64,000 nucleotides of DNA from Polynucleobacter arcticus. GTDB lineage: Bacteria; Pseudomonadota; Gammaproteobacteria; Burkholderiales; Burkholderiaceae. The stretch is taken from the NCBI RefSeq assembly GCF_013307205.1, contig NZ_CP028940.1:1161702-1225701 (forward strand), read 5' to 3'. The notes beneath the pieces were generated by a model that ran no database searches, was not told where the DNA came from, and was given only the letters and a program-made list of their open reading frames with translations. The translations under genes were made by a program, and so were the position numbers. Each line of letters opens with the position of its first letter. The stretch's first letter is position 1. Shown piece by piece: positions 35,961 through 44,902 of the stretch.

Positions 35961-36326
35961 TTAAGCTGCAGCGCTTACTACGGATTTGATCCGAGTAACC
36001 AAAGCAGCAAAAGCCGCTTTGTCAGCAATGGCCATATCAGAAAGTACTTTACGGTCGAGTTCGATCGCAGCTTTCTTCATACCATTCATGAATACGCTAT
36101 AGGTCATGTCATGCTGACGAACTGCCGCGTTGATACGAGCAATCCACAATGCGCGGAATACACGTTTCTTATTACGACGGTCGCGGTATGCATATTGACC
36201 AGCACGCATAACTGCTTGCTTAGCAATACGGAATACGTTTTTACGACGTCCACGATAACCTGTTGCGGCATCGGTGATTTTCTTATGACGGGCTCTTGCT
36301 GTAACCCCACGTTTGACTCTTGGCAT
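35961..36326 (-). CDS. rplT: 50S ribosomal protein L20
   Basis: 121 residues starting [17 protein letters not shown], with the Arg/Lys-rich helical extension ([20 protein letters not shown]) and a globular RNA-binding C-terminal domain. It is essential for early 50S assembly and, in Escherichia coli, represses rpmI-rplT translation. Lies 25 bp after rpmI. Confidence 0.97.
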   Translation of the reverse strand: MPRVKRGVTARARHKKITDAATGYRGRRKNVFRIAKQAVMRAGQYAYRDRRNKKRVFRALWIARINAAVRQHDMTYSVFMNGMKKAAIELDRKVLSDMAIADKAAFAALVTRIKSVVSAAA

Positions 36327-36351
36327 TTAATTCTCCTAATCTAGTCTGAGG

Positions 36352-36549
36352 TTAAGCGTAAGGAAGCATGGAGCGAATGGACTTAACGTCTGCCTTCGCA
36401 ACTTCGGTAGTACCACGGAGGTGACGCTTATTCTTAGTGGTTTTCTTGGTGAGGATGTGGCGTTTAAAAGCCTGACCTCGTTTGATCGTTCCGCCTGCGC
36501 GAACCGTGAAGCGCTTTTTGGCGCTACTCTTGCTCTTCATCTTGGGCAT
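36352..36549 (-). CDS. rpmI: 50S ribosomal protein L35
   Basis: 65 residues from ATG 36549 ([14 protein letters not shown]), with GGGGTG a few bases upstream; the longer frame reaching 36627 is rejected because L35 starts [25 protein letters not shown] is the family core. Co-transcribed with infC upstream and rplT downstream. Confidence 0.96.
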   Translation of the reverse strand: MPKMKSKSSAKKRFTVRAGGTIKRGQAFKRHILTKKTTKNKRHLRGTTEVAKADVKSIRSMLPYA

Positions 36550-36710
36550 AAAGCACCCCTTCTTCTGCATGTGCAACATAGGTGGTAACCGACGGTTACG
36601 CTTCCTGTACCTAGAAGCACTTCTCACTACCGGAGTCCTTAGTAATTCACTAGGAACCCCTCCCTACTTAAACAACAAACTTCATCTTGCGAATAGGTTT
36701 GTTATGTTTA
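36550..36710 (-). promoter_or_regulatory. infC-rpmI intergenic leader
   Basis: A 161-base gap in an otherwise tight operon. It contains a perfect hairpin GTAACC/GGTTAC (36585-36590 and 36594-36599) and other short self-complementary stretches near rpmI. In Escherichia coli this region binds L20 and represses rpmI-rplT; a similar role here is inference from position, and the binding-site structure was not modelled. Confidence 0.35.
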
Positions 36711-37235
36711 TTACTTCGCCTTACGAATGGGGGCCAATACCATCACCATCTGGCGACCTTCCATTTTTGGAAACTGCTCTACTTGACCAAACTCAATCAG
36801 GTCCGACTTCAAACGTTCCAACATTCTGACTCCGATTTCTTGGTGGGCCATTTCACGACCCCGAAACCGCAGCGTAATCTTTGTCTTATCGCCATCTTCC
36901 AAAAAGCGGATTAGATTGCGTAGCTTCACACCATAGTCGCCATCATCCGTGCCGGGACGGAATTTGACTTCCTTCACCTGAATCACTTTTTGCTTGAGCT
37001 TAGCTTCATGCAAACGTTTGGCTTCTTGGTACTTGAATTTGCCGAAGTCCATAATGCGAACTACAGGTGGCACAGCCGTCGGAGCAATTTCAACCAAATC
37101 GGTTTCTTTCTCTTCTGCTAAAGCCAGGGCTTCACTCAACTTAACTACACCGATGGGTTCTCCATCTAGTCCAATCAGACGCACTTCAGGAGCAGTAATC
37201 TCCCGATTTATGCGCTGCGATTTATCAGTAGCGAT
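36711..37235 (-). CDS. infC: translation initiation factor IF-3, probable AUC start
   Basis: 174 residues if started at ATC 37235 (reading as [19 protein letters not shown]), with AAAGGA about 10 bases upstream. IF-3 genes typically use AUU or AUC starts for autoregulation, because IF-3 itself discriminates against such codons. The first standard start, GTG 37184, would delete 17 conserved residues. The N-domain ([20 protein letters not shown]), linker ([16 protein letters not shown]) and C-domain ([20 protein letters not shown]) are all complete. Confidence 0.95.
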   Translation of the reverse strand: MATDKSQRINREITAPEVRLIGLDGEPIGVVKLSEALALAEEKETDLVEIAPTAVPPVVRIMDFGKFKYQEAKRLHEAKLKQKVIQVKEVKFRPGTDDGDYGVKLRNLIRFLEDGDKTKITLRFRGREMAHQEIGVRMLERLKSDLIEFGQVEQFPKMEGRQMVMVLAPIRKAK

Positions 37236-37277
37236 CTTCTTAATTCCTTTAAAAAAACAATAAAAACCATTCCACCC

Positions 37278-39200
37278 CTAGCTAGGCTCGGGTCCGACTT
37301 TCTGAGAAATATCCTGCTGGAGTCGGGCAACGAAAGCATCAAGAGGCATTACACCTAAATCCACTCCGCCACGGGCACGAACGGCCACCGAATTACTTTC
37401 TGCTTCTTTATCCCCAACAACTAACAAAAATGGGAGCTTCTGTAATGCGTGCTCGCGTATTTTATACGTAATTTTCTCATTCCGCAAATCCGATTCGACT
37501 CTAAACCCTTGTTTTTTCAGAGATTGCTGGACTTGTTGGGCATAAGCAGCGGAATTATCAGAAATATTTAGGACTACAGCCTGGGTCGGAGCAAGCCAAA
37601 CTGGTATATTTCCAGCGTGGTTTTCGATCAAAATGCCGATAAAACGTTCCAAAGAGCCCACAATTGCCCTATGAAGCATCACAGGAGCCTTACGGGTGTT
37701 CTCTTCCGTGACATATTCAGCGCCTAAACGGGCTGGCATCGAGAAATCCACCTGAATAGTGCCGCACTGCCAAGTACGCCCAATCGAATCCTTCAGGTGA
37801 TATTCGATTTTAGGACCATAAAAAGCTCCCTCGCCCGGCAATTCTTCCCATTGCTGGCCCGAAGCAGTTAAGGCACCGCGTAAGGCAGCCTCAGCTTTAT
37901 CCCAAATGGCGTCATCACCAACACGCTTGGCTGGACGTAAAGCCAGCTTGACAGCCACTTCAGTAAATCCAAAGTCTTTGTAGACGTCGCGAACCGCTTT
38001 ATCAAATGCAGCCACCTCTGACTGGATCTGATCTTCAGTACAGAAAATATGGCCATCATCTTGGGTAAATCCACGAACGCGCATGAGGCCATGCAAAGCA
38101 CCTGATGGCTCATTGCGATGGCATTGTCCAAACTCACCGTAACGCAGAGGTAACTCACGATAGCTATGTAAGCCTGAGTTAAAGATCTGGACATGACCTG
38201 GGCAGTTCATCGGCTTTAATGCATAAGCACGATTCTCCGACTCAGTCGTAAACATATTTTCTTTGTAGTTATCCCAGTGACCCGACTTTTCCCAAAGACC
38301 ACGATCCAGAATTTGTGGGGCCTTGACCTCTTGATAACCTTCGCGCTGATACACGCGGCGCATGTACTGTTCAACTTCTTGCCAAATAGACCAACCCTTA
38401 GGGTGCCAAAAAACGAGACCCGGCGCTTCAGGTTGGAAATGAAATAAGTCTAAAAACTTACCAAGGCGACGGTGATCACGTTTCTCGGCCTCTTCTAGCA
38501 TGTGCAGGTGAGCGTCTTGGTCTTCTTTTTTCAACCAAGCTGTACCGTAAATACGCTGCAGCATCTCATTCTTACTATCTCCGCGCCAGTAAGCACCAGC
38601 AACGCTCAGAAGCTTAAAGACCTTGAGCTTGCCAGTTGATGGCACATGGGGTCCACGACATAAGTCAGTGAACTTGCCTTCAGAATACAAAGAGACATCC
38701 TCGCCTTGCGGGATGCTAGAAATAATTTCTGCCTTGTAGTTTTCGCCTTGATCTTTAAAGAACTTAACAGCTTCATCACGGGGCATGACTGTTCGATTAA
38801 CCGGCTCATCTTTTTTTGCGAGCTCAGCCATTTTCTTTTCCAGCGCAACTAAATCATCTGGCGTGAATGGGCGATGAAATGAAAAGTCATAGTAAAAACC
38901 GTTTTCAATTACAGGACCAATTGTGACTTGCGCCTCTGGAAATAATTCTTTAACAGCGTAGGCGAGTAAGTGAGCAGTAGAGTGGCGAACAATCTCTAGC
39001 GCCTCTGGGCTTTTATCCGTAATGATTGCTAGGCGACTATCTTTATCAACGACAAAGCTGGCATCTACCATGTTGCCCTCAACAATGCCCCCTAAGGCAG
39101 CCTTAGCAAGGCCGCTACCAATGCTTTGGGCAACGTCAAGAACGCGAACGGGAGCGTCGAACTCACGTTTAGATCCGTCTGGCAGAGTAACTACAAGCAT
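37278..39200 (-). CDS. thrS: threonyl-tRNA synthetase
   Basis: 640 residues from ATG 39200, preceded by GGAG; the longer frame to 39254 adds a non-homologous leader. TGS domain ([15 protein letters not shown]), editing domain with [16 protein letters not shown], and a class II core including [10 protein letters not shown] and [20 protein letters not shown]; anticodon-binding C-terminus. First gene of the infC-rpmI-rplT-pheST operon; tRNA-Val lies upstream. Confidence 0.97.
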   Translation of the reverse strand: MLVVTLPDGSKREFDAPVRVLDVAQSIGSGLAKAALGGIVEGNMVDASFVVDKDSRLAIITDKSPEALEIVRHSTAHLLAYAVKELFPEAQVTIGPVIENGFYYDFSFHRPFTPDDLVALEKKMAELAKKDEPVNRTVMPRDEAVKFFKDQGENYKAEIISSIPQGEDVSLYSEGKFTDLCRGPHVPSTGKLKVFKLLSVAGAYWRGDSKNEMLQRIYGTAWLKKEDQDAHLHMLEEAEKRDHRRLGKFLDLFHFQPEAPGLVFWHPKGWSIWQEVEQYMRRVYQREGYQEVKAPQILDRGLWEKSGHWDNYKENMFTTESENRAYALKPMNCPGHVQIFNSGLHSYRELPLRYGEFGQCHRNEPSGALHGLMRVRGFTQDDGHIFCTEDQIQSEVAAFDKAVRDVYKDFGFTEVAVKLALRPAKRVGDDAIWDKAEAALRGALTASGQQWEELPGEGAFYGPKIEYHLKDSIGRTWQCGTIQVDFSMPARLGAEYVTEENTRKAPVMLHRAIVGSLERFIGILIENHAGNIPVWLAPTQAVVLNISDNSAAYAQQVQQSLKKQGFRVESDLRNEKITYKIREHALQKLPFLLVVGDKEAESNSVAVRARGGVDLGVMPLDAFVARLQQDISQKVGPEPS

Positions 39201-39280
39201 GACAACTCCATCAATTAACTTACAAAAAAAGAAAGCGCGGCAGCATTTCAGCAACCGCGCTCTTTTGGGTCTTCATTCGT

Positions 39281-39357
39281 TGGTAGGCTCGATTGGACTC
39301 GAACCAACGACCCCCACCATGTCAAGGTGGTGCTCTAACCAGCTGAGCTACGAGCCT
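39281..39357 (-). tRNA. tRNA-Val (anticodon GAC)
   Basis: 77 bases with encoded CCA. Acceptor AGGCTCG/CGAGCCT is fully paired; the anticodon arm is CCACC-TTGACAT-GGTGG with anticodon GAC; the D-arm (GCTCAGCTGGTTAGAGC) and T-arm (GTTGGTTCGAGTCCAAT) are canonical. It lies between relA and thrS; no duplicate of its 3' end seen. Confidence 0.97.
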
Positions 39358-39375
39358 ATACAGCCATAGAGTTTA

Positions 39376-41397
39376 TCACCGGCGACGCACTTGGGTCACG
39401 CCTTTGACCTCCTCTAGGCTATTTTGGATCAGCCGCAAGGCCTCAGAGTCTTTAATTTCAACCGTCAGCAGTATTTGAGCCATGCCCCGCTTGGCTGATT
39501 TACGCAAATCAATGACATGGACACCTTGCCGAGTCAATATTTCAAATAGCTCGCGCATCAACTCCGGACGATCTAGGCCGGATACCGCTAAATCTGCAGG
39601 AAACACCCGTTTTGCATCCCCCGCGTGCTGCATTTCTTCTGAAGACGCATTCCAAGCTGTCTGGATAACCCGCTCGGGTGCCCTCTCCAAAAGACCACGA
39701 AAGGTTTTACAAGACCGTCGATGAATAGATACGCCCCGACCCTGAGTCACAAAGCCAGCAATAGCATCTGGTGGTACAGGCCTGCAACAACGAGCCAACT
39801 GAGTCAAAAGAGAATCTACTCCAACTACCAACACATCGCCCACTTGACCCTGCTTGCGAGTACTCTGTTTCAGCACGATCTCTGGAGTGGGCGCATTGAT
39901 CTTAGGCTCTGGCTTGTGATCTGACCCAATATCAGTGTGCTTTGTACCTGCCTCCTCATCATCTAAGGCATTGAACCAAGTACGAACTCGAGAACGAGCA
40001 CGTTGTGAACGCAAGTAATTCCGCCTGGGGCTAATCCAATCGCGTGATGGCCCGCCCTGTTTGACCGCAATCACTTCAATTGTCTGCCCATTCTGTAGCG
40101 GTGTGTCCAAAGGCACCATGGCACCATCAACCCGAGCACCACGACAGCGATGACCCAGATCGGTATGTACTGCATAAGCAAAGTCGATAGGGGATGAGCC
40201 CTTCTCCAATGCAATCACTTTTCCCAATGGAGTAAGGACGTAGATGTGGTCGTCAATCTCATGGTGCTTAAGCTGCTCCCATGCATCCTCTTTCCAAGAA
40301 ATCAACTGCCGTGCCCAAGCAATTTGGCGCTCATAGGCTACTGCCGCGCTATGTGTACCGGTTTGATGGTTTGGGTTGGAATCGCTTGATTTATTTTTTG
40401 GCGGAGTTGCCGCACCACTATAAGCACCCTCTTTGTAACGCCAATGCGCAGCCAGACCATATTCAGCTTGCTGATGCATTTCATAGGTACGCACCTGAAT
40501 TTCAAAAGCAGTGCCATGCTCATCCATCACAACAGTATGGAGCGATTGATAACCGTTAGGCTTAGGCCCCGCAATGTAGTCATCGAATTCTCGGGGGACT
40601 GGCTGCCAAACGTTATGTACTATTCCCAAAATGGCATAGCAAGATTTAACGTCATCCACGAGAACGCGAAATGCCCTGACGTCATAAAGATTAGCAAAGT
40701 CCAATGACTTACCCTGCATCTTTTTCCAGATACTATAGATGTGTTTCGGGCGGCCTTGTACCTGACCTTGAATTTGTGAGGCTTTCAGCTCTTCCTGTAG
40801 TCGAGTGACGATGAAGTCAATAAATGACTCACGCTCAGCGCGTTTGCCATCGAGCATCTTGGCAATATCACGGTAGATCTCTGGGGACAGGACTCTAAAT
40901 GCTAGATCTTCCATCTCCCATTTCATTTGCCAAATACCCAAACGATTTGCAAGCGTTGCATCAATATTGAGAATCTCTTGCGCCCATGTTGCAGGCATCT
41001 CAATTTTTTCTTGAGTAATCCAGCGTAAGGTCTGCAAACGTGAAGCAAGATAGATGAGCACTACCCGTAAGTCATCTCCAAAGGCAAGTAACATCTTTCG
41101 GAGCATTTCTTCTTGCCCAGAAATGCTGAGGCCACCGTCAGCACGAACAAGTTTGCCTTGCGCCTGTCTAAGACCTCGATAGCCAATCAATAGCTTGGCT
41201 GACTCCTCACCAATTAACTTAATCAGGGCCTCTTTGCCGTGAGTGCGGGCAATATTAGTAGCAGCTGTTAAGGTAGCTTCATCGAGATGCAGCAGTTTAA
41301 GAATACTGAGTACGCCTGCAGCATGATCTGCGGAAGGCTCGCCATACCAGCCATCAATAATTTTGATGTTCACGGCAACCTTGCCAGCATTGGACAT
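39376..41397 (-). CDS. relA: RelA-type (p)ppGpp synthetase
   Basis: 673 residues. The synthetase domain is intact (RPKHIYSIWKKMQGK, YDVRAFRVLV, DDYIAGPKPNGYQSLHTVV, AEYGLAAHWRYKEG), followed by TGS (IYVLTPLGKVIALEKGSSP), a conserved-cysteine region (LARCCRPVPPDAI) and ACT. The N-terminal hydrolase region lacks the HD metal motif of SpoT, so this is the synthesis-only ribosome-associated enzyme. It makes the alarmone during amino-acid starvation. 15 bp after the fusion gene and possibly co-transcribed with it. Confidence 0.94.
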   Translation of the reverse strand: MSNAGKVAVNIKIIDGWYGEPSADHAAGVLSILKLLHLDEATLTAATNIARTHGKEALIKLIGEESAKLLIGYRGLRQAQGKLVRADGGLSISGQEEMLRKMLLAFGDDLRVVLIYLASRLQTLRWITQEKIEMPATWAQEILNIDATLANRLGIWQMKWEMEDLAFRVLSPEIYRDIAKMLDGKRAERESFIDFIVTRLQEELKASQIQGQVQGRPKHIYSIWKKMQGKSLDFANLYDVRAFRVLVDDVKSCYAILGIVHNVWQPVPREFDDYIAGPKPNGYQSLHTVVMDEHGTAFEIQVRTYEMHQQAEYGLAAHWRYKEGAYSGAATPPKNKSSDSNPNHQTGTHSAAVAYERQIAWARQLISWKEDAWEQLKHHEIDDHIYVLTPLGKVIALEKGSSPIDFAYAVHTDLGHRCRGARVDGAMVPLDTPLQNGQTIEVIAVKQGGPSRDWISPRRNYLRSQRARSRVRTWFNALDDEEAGTKHTDIGSDHKPEPKINAPTPEIVLKQSTRKQGQVGDVLVVGVDSLLTQLARCCRPVPPDAIAGFVTQGRGVSIHRRSCKTFRGLLERAPERVIQTAWNASSEEMQHAGDAKRVFPADLAVSGLDRPELMRELFEILTRQGVHVIDLRKSAKRGMAQILLTVEIKDSEALRLIQNSLEEVKGVTQVRRR

Positions 41398-41412
41398 AAA
41401 AAACTGAAAACC

Positions 41413-43236
41413 TTAACTAAAAAATTCTTTTGCTAAAGCAACTTGCTCTGGCTTAACAAAAGCAGGCGCATGTCCTACTCCCGGAATTTCAATACTTCGA
41501 ACATACGGGTTGACCTTACACATCTCCGCCACAGTTTTAGCGGAGAGTAGATCAGAGTCTCCACCACGCACAATTAACATTGGAATATGAATTTGCTTGA
41601 AGGCATGCCACATTGCCATCTCACCCGCTTTCGCCATGATCGGATTCACCGATGCAAATGGCACAGCAATATCGGGGTCGTAGTGCATCATCCAAAGGCC
41701 GTCCTTTTGCACTAGCATGGGCCCGTTATAAATCTCCCACTCTTCGGGCGAATGCGCACCAAAAGAGGCGCAAATCTCATTTAAACGTTCCAATGCATCA
41801 GCGCGGTGAGCAAAAGCAAAAGGCTGCCCAACGTAAGAGCCTAAGCGCTTGACTGCTTCTGGCTCAATACGGGGACCAACATCATTAATAAGCATGCGAC
41901 GAATGGGGCTATTCGGCATCGATGCATACACCATACCAATCAAGCCGCCCATAGAGGTTCCAAACCAATCCACTTGAGCAACGCCCAATTGCTTAATCAG
42001 ACAAGCCATATCGGCAACGTATTGAGGTACGGCATACAGCATTGGATTCTGGAGGCGATCAGAGTCGCCACGCCCCACAATATCAGGACACACAACGTAG
42101 TACTCCTGACTCATTGCCTCCGCCAAGGTTCTGAAATCACTGCCCCTTCGGGTCAAGCCATGGACGCAAATTAATACTTTTGAATTACTGGGATTGCCCC
42201 AGGCGTGATTCGCCATTCGATGAGTGCCGTCACTACTCGCACAGGTCACATAGAAAATTTCACCCTGGTGAATGCCAACATGAGGAGCTTTAGTCTCGTT
42301 TTCAGGATCTAAATCCTGCGTCTGCTTATCTGCCATTCCGACCACTTCAGGCTGCAAGGTCACGTGATCGATCCCATGCTGATTCAACAGCATCGTATTA
42401 ATGCGACCCATGATTTCTGGCCACTCCGTTATATGGGCAATTTCAATATGGCCAATGAGCGCTGGGAAGCTCGGTGTCATCTCCCAAACATGCAAGTCAT
42501 GAACTGCTAATACACCTGGCACCATTTTTAAATCTGTACCAACTTGTAAATAGTCAATATGGAGAGGCACTCCCTCCATCAAGAAGTGATAGGACTCTTT
42601 CAAAATAGAGATAGTCGACTTCAGAATTAACAGAGATACCAAGATTGACAAGATGGCATCAATTGGCATCCATCCGGTGAGCTGAATCACAACACCCGCA
42701 ATCAGAGCGGCTACAGATCCTAGTAAGTCCCCCATGACATGAACCAATGCAGCGCGCGTATTCACACTCTTTTTGTCGCGTGATAGTACCCATGCCACTG
42801 CGATATTCATGACTAAACCAATCGCAGCAACTATGATGACAGTTAAGCCATCTACATGATGTGGATCATAAAATCGACTGATCGCCTCAAACATGATCCA
42901 TGCAACTAAGGCTAGCATTGCAATGCTATTAACAAATGCAGCCAAGGCTTCCGCTCTTCCAAACCCAAAGGAGTGCTTGGATGACGGTGGGCGACGAGAA
43001 ATGATTTGAGCCAGTAGTGCCAAGCCTAGCGCGGCGGCATCAGTCACCATATGACCAGCATCAGAGATTAAGGCTAAGGAATTGGCATAGTAAGCGGCGG
43101 CACCTTCCACCCCCGAAAAACCGAGGGTGAGCACCAAGGCAATCAATAATAAATTTTGATTAGATACTTCTTTACTGTGCGAATGCTTTGCATCTCCCTG
43201 CTTATGGGCATGAAGTGAATGGTCTGTTGCATTCAT
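41413..43236 (-). CDS. fusion: CDF cation efflux transporter + alpha/beta hydrolase
   Basis: One uninterrupted 607-residue frame. Residues 1-298 are a complete cation diffusion facilitator: His-rich N-terminus, six membrane segments, the H62-D66 pair (LISDAGHMVTDA), the H166-D170 pair (HVMGDLLGS) of zinc-type CDFs, and a cytoplasmic domain ending HVTLQPEV. Residues about 325-607 are a complete alpha/beta hydrolase: CVHGLTRRGSDF, nucleophile elbow GTSMGG with Ser428, an acid near GGDSD (560-562) and His589 in GVGHAPAF. The link (301-324) is polar and acidic and begins with a Met at 42336 that could be an internal start. Either a bifunctional membrane protein or two genes whose stop was lost. 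Confidence 0.85.
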   Translation of the reverse strand: MNATDHSLHAHKQGDAKHSHSKEVSNQNLLLIALVLTLGFSGVEGAAAYYANSLALISDAGHMVTDAAALGLALLAQIISRRPPSSKHSFGFGRAEALAAFVNSIAMLALVAWIMFEAISRFYDPHHVDGLTVIIVAAIGLVMNIAVAWVLSRDKKSVNTRAALVHVMGDLLGSVAALIAGVVIQLTGWMPIDAILSILVSLLILKSTISILKESYHFLMEGVPLHIDYLQVGTDLKMVPGVLAVHDLHVWEMTPSFPALIGHIEIAHITEWPEIMGRINTMLLNQHGIDHVTLQPEVVGMADKQTQDLDPENETKAPHVGIHQGEIFYVTCASSDGTHRMANHAWGNPSNSKVLICVHGLTRRGSDFRTLAEAMSQEYYVVCPDIVGRGDSDRLQNPMLYAVPQYVADMACLIKQLGVAQVDWFGTSMGGLIGMVYASMPNSPIRRMLINDVGPRIEPEAVKRLGSYVGQPFAFAHRADALERLNEICASFGAHSPEEWEIYNGPMLVQKDGLWMMHYDPDIAVPFASVNPIMAKAGEMAMWHAFKQIHIPMLIVRGGDSDLLSAKTVAEMCKVNPYVRSIEIPGVGHAPAFVKPEQVALAKEFFS

Positions 43237-43301
43237 ATAGAAGTCTCTAAAAAGAAATGGGATCGCTAAGACCCCATTATTTCACTAAGCGGTGATAGGG
43301 G

Positions 43302-43952
43302 TTAAAAGCCCGAAGTATCGACAGGGGCACCCGTTTTAGATTTCACATCTTCTTTACTCACTCCGGGTGCCAGCTCTACCAACTTTAAACCTGTTGGCGT
43401 AATGTCGAGCACGCAAAGATCAGTAATGATGCGACTAATGACGCCTACACCCGTCAGTGGCAAAGTACATTTAGGCAGAATTTTGATTTCTTCAGTGCCA
43501 TCTTTTTTCTTGGCAACGTGTTCCATCAATACAACCACATGCTTAACACCAGCAACTAAATCCATAGCGCCGCCCATGCCCTTCACCATCTTGCCGGGGA
43601 TCATCCAGTTTGCCAAATCACCATGCTCGCTCACTTGCATTGCACCCAAAATCGCAATATTGATCTTCCCACCACGGATCATTCCAAAAGAATCTGCAGA
43701 AGAAAAAATGGAGGAGCCAGGTAAGGTGGTAATCGTTTGCTTACCCGCGTTGATCAAATCCGCGTCAATCGTGGCTTCAGTTGGAAATGGGCCAATACCC
43801 AATAAACCATTTTCTGATTGGAGCCATACCTCCATTCCCTCTGGGACATGATTCGCTACCAAGGTTGGCATGCCAATACCCAAGTTCACGTAGTAACCAT
43901 CCTTTAGCTCTTTAGCAGCACGTGCCGCCATTTCATCTCTATTCCAAGGCAT
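43302..43952 (-). CDS. scoB: 3-oxoacid CoA-transferase subunit B
   Basis: 216 residues. [20 protein letters not shown] opens the domain; [14 protein letters not shown] holds the catalytic Glu of the SENG signature. With ScoA it moves CoA from succinyl-CoA to acetoacetate or a similar 3-oxoacid, linking ketone/poly-hydroxybutyrate catabolism to the TCA cycle. It follows scoA by about 50 bp. The symbol is by family; the exact oxoacid is not determined by sequence alone. Confidence 0.92.
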   Translation of the reverse strand: MPWNRDEMAARAAKELKDGYYVNLGIGMPTLVANHVPEGMEVWLQSENGLLGIGPFPTEATIDADLINAGKQTITTLPGSSIFSSADSFGMIRGGKINIAILGAMQVSEHGDLANWMIPGKMVKGMGGAMDLVAGVKHVVVLMEHVAKKKDGTEEIKILPKCTLPLTGVGVISRIITDLCVLDITPTGLKLVELAPGVSKEDVKSKTGAPVDTSGF

Positions 43953-44001
43953 GTCGATCTTCCTAACTGTTCAGTACTGTTTTATATAGTGTCTATAGGT
44001 A

Positions 44002-44700
44002 TTAAGCAGCAGACAAAGTGCGTTGCTCAATACGCTTCTCAGGCGTGGTGTTGAGCACCAAACGCTGAACGTAAATACCTGGTGTATGAATCTCATCGGG
44101 ATCCAATTCGCCGTTCTCCACAATCTCCTCTACTTCAGCAACGGTAATCTTGCCAGCCATAGCTACTACAGGATTAAAGTTGCGAGCAGTAAGGCGATAC
44201 ACCAAATTGCCAGACTTATCAGCCTTCCATGCCTTCACCAGAGAAATATCCGAGACGATAGCGCGCTCCATAATGTATCTCTCACCATCGAATTCTTTTT
44301 CTTCTTTTCCTTCGGCAACTAAAGTACCTACACCTGTTTTAGTGTAAAAAGCGGGAATGCCACAACCACCTGCGCGCAGCTTCTCGGCTAAGGTACCTTG
44401 CGGTGTAAATTCCAGCTCAAGCTCACCAGCCAGAAATTGACGCTCAAATTCTTTGTTCTCGCCCACATAAGAAGCAACCATCTTCTTCACTTGTCTTGAA
44501 TTGAGCAGCACGCCCAAGCCGAAGCCATCGACCCCAGCATTATTAGCAATAGCAGTCAAATTTTGTGCGCCGAGATCCTTTACTGCAGCAATCAATGCCT
44601 CGGGAATGCCGCATAGACCAAAACCACCAACAGCCAACTTCTGACCATCTTTCAAGATATCTCTTAAAGCATCCACAGCCGATGGGTAAGTTTTATTCAT
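44002..44700 (-). CDS. scoA: 3-oxoacid CoA-transferase subunit A
   Basis: 232 residues from ATG 44700, with GAGGA eight bases upstream; an extended frame reaches 44742 without homology. GGFGLCGIPEALIAAVKDLG is the CoA-transferase family I subunit A signature, and LAEKLRAGGCGIPAFYTKTG is also diagnostic. Partner of ScoB. Divergent from the ETF-ubiquinone oxidoreductase gene with about 200 bp between. Confidence 0.93.
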   Translation of the reverse strand: MNKTYPSAVDALRDILKDGQKLAVGGFGLCGIPEALIAAVKDLGAQNLTAIANNAGVDGFGLGVLLNSRQVKKMVASYVGENKEFERQFLAGELELEFTPQGTLAEKLRAGGCGIPAFYTKTGVGTLVAEGKEEKEFDGERYIMERAIVSDISLVKAWKADKSGNLVYRLTARNFNPVVAMAGKITVAEVEEIVENGELDPDEIHTPGIYVQRLVLNTTPEKRIEQRTLSAA

Positions 44701-44902
44701 AGATTCGTCCTCATATTGCCAAGAAGGGTAAAAACCAATCATAACGCCTTAGACTCCTTGGCCTATTGGCAGCAAGCAGCAAGCCTGTTTTCTCGCTTAG
44801 AACTAAACTAGAGGGGCAATTTAAGGCTGGATAAGTGTCATAAACACTCAAAACGCCCAAAATAACGGATTGCCCTTTTTTAAGTCATGTCGGAGAGATT
44901 GA

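Noticed and set aside
43262..43300. Possible hairpin ACCCC/GGGGT after scoB
   Set aside because: Long loop with mismatches and no T-run on the minus strand; too weak to call a terminator.
43402..43851. 149-residue plus-strand open frame opposite scoB
   Set aside because: Antisense shadow of a clear CoA-transferase subunit; cysteine/proline-rich composition typical of shadow frames.
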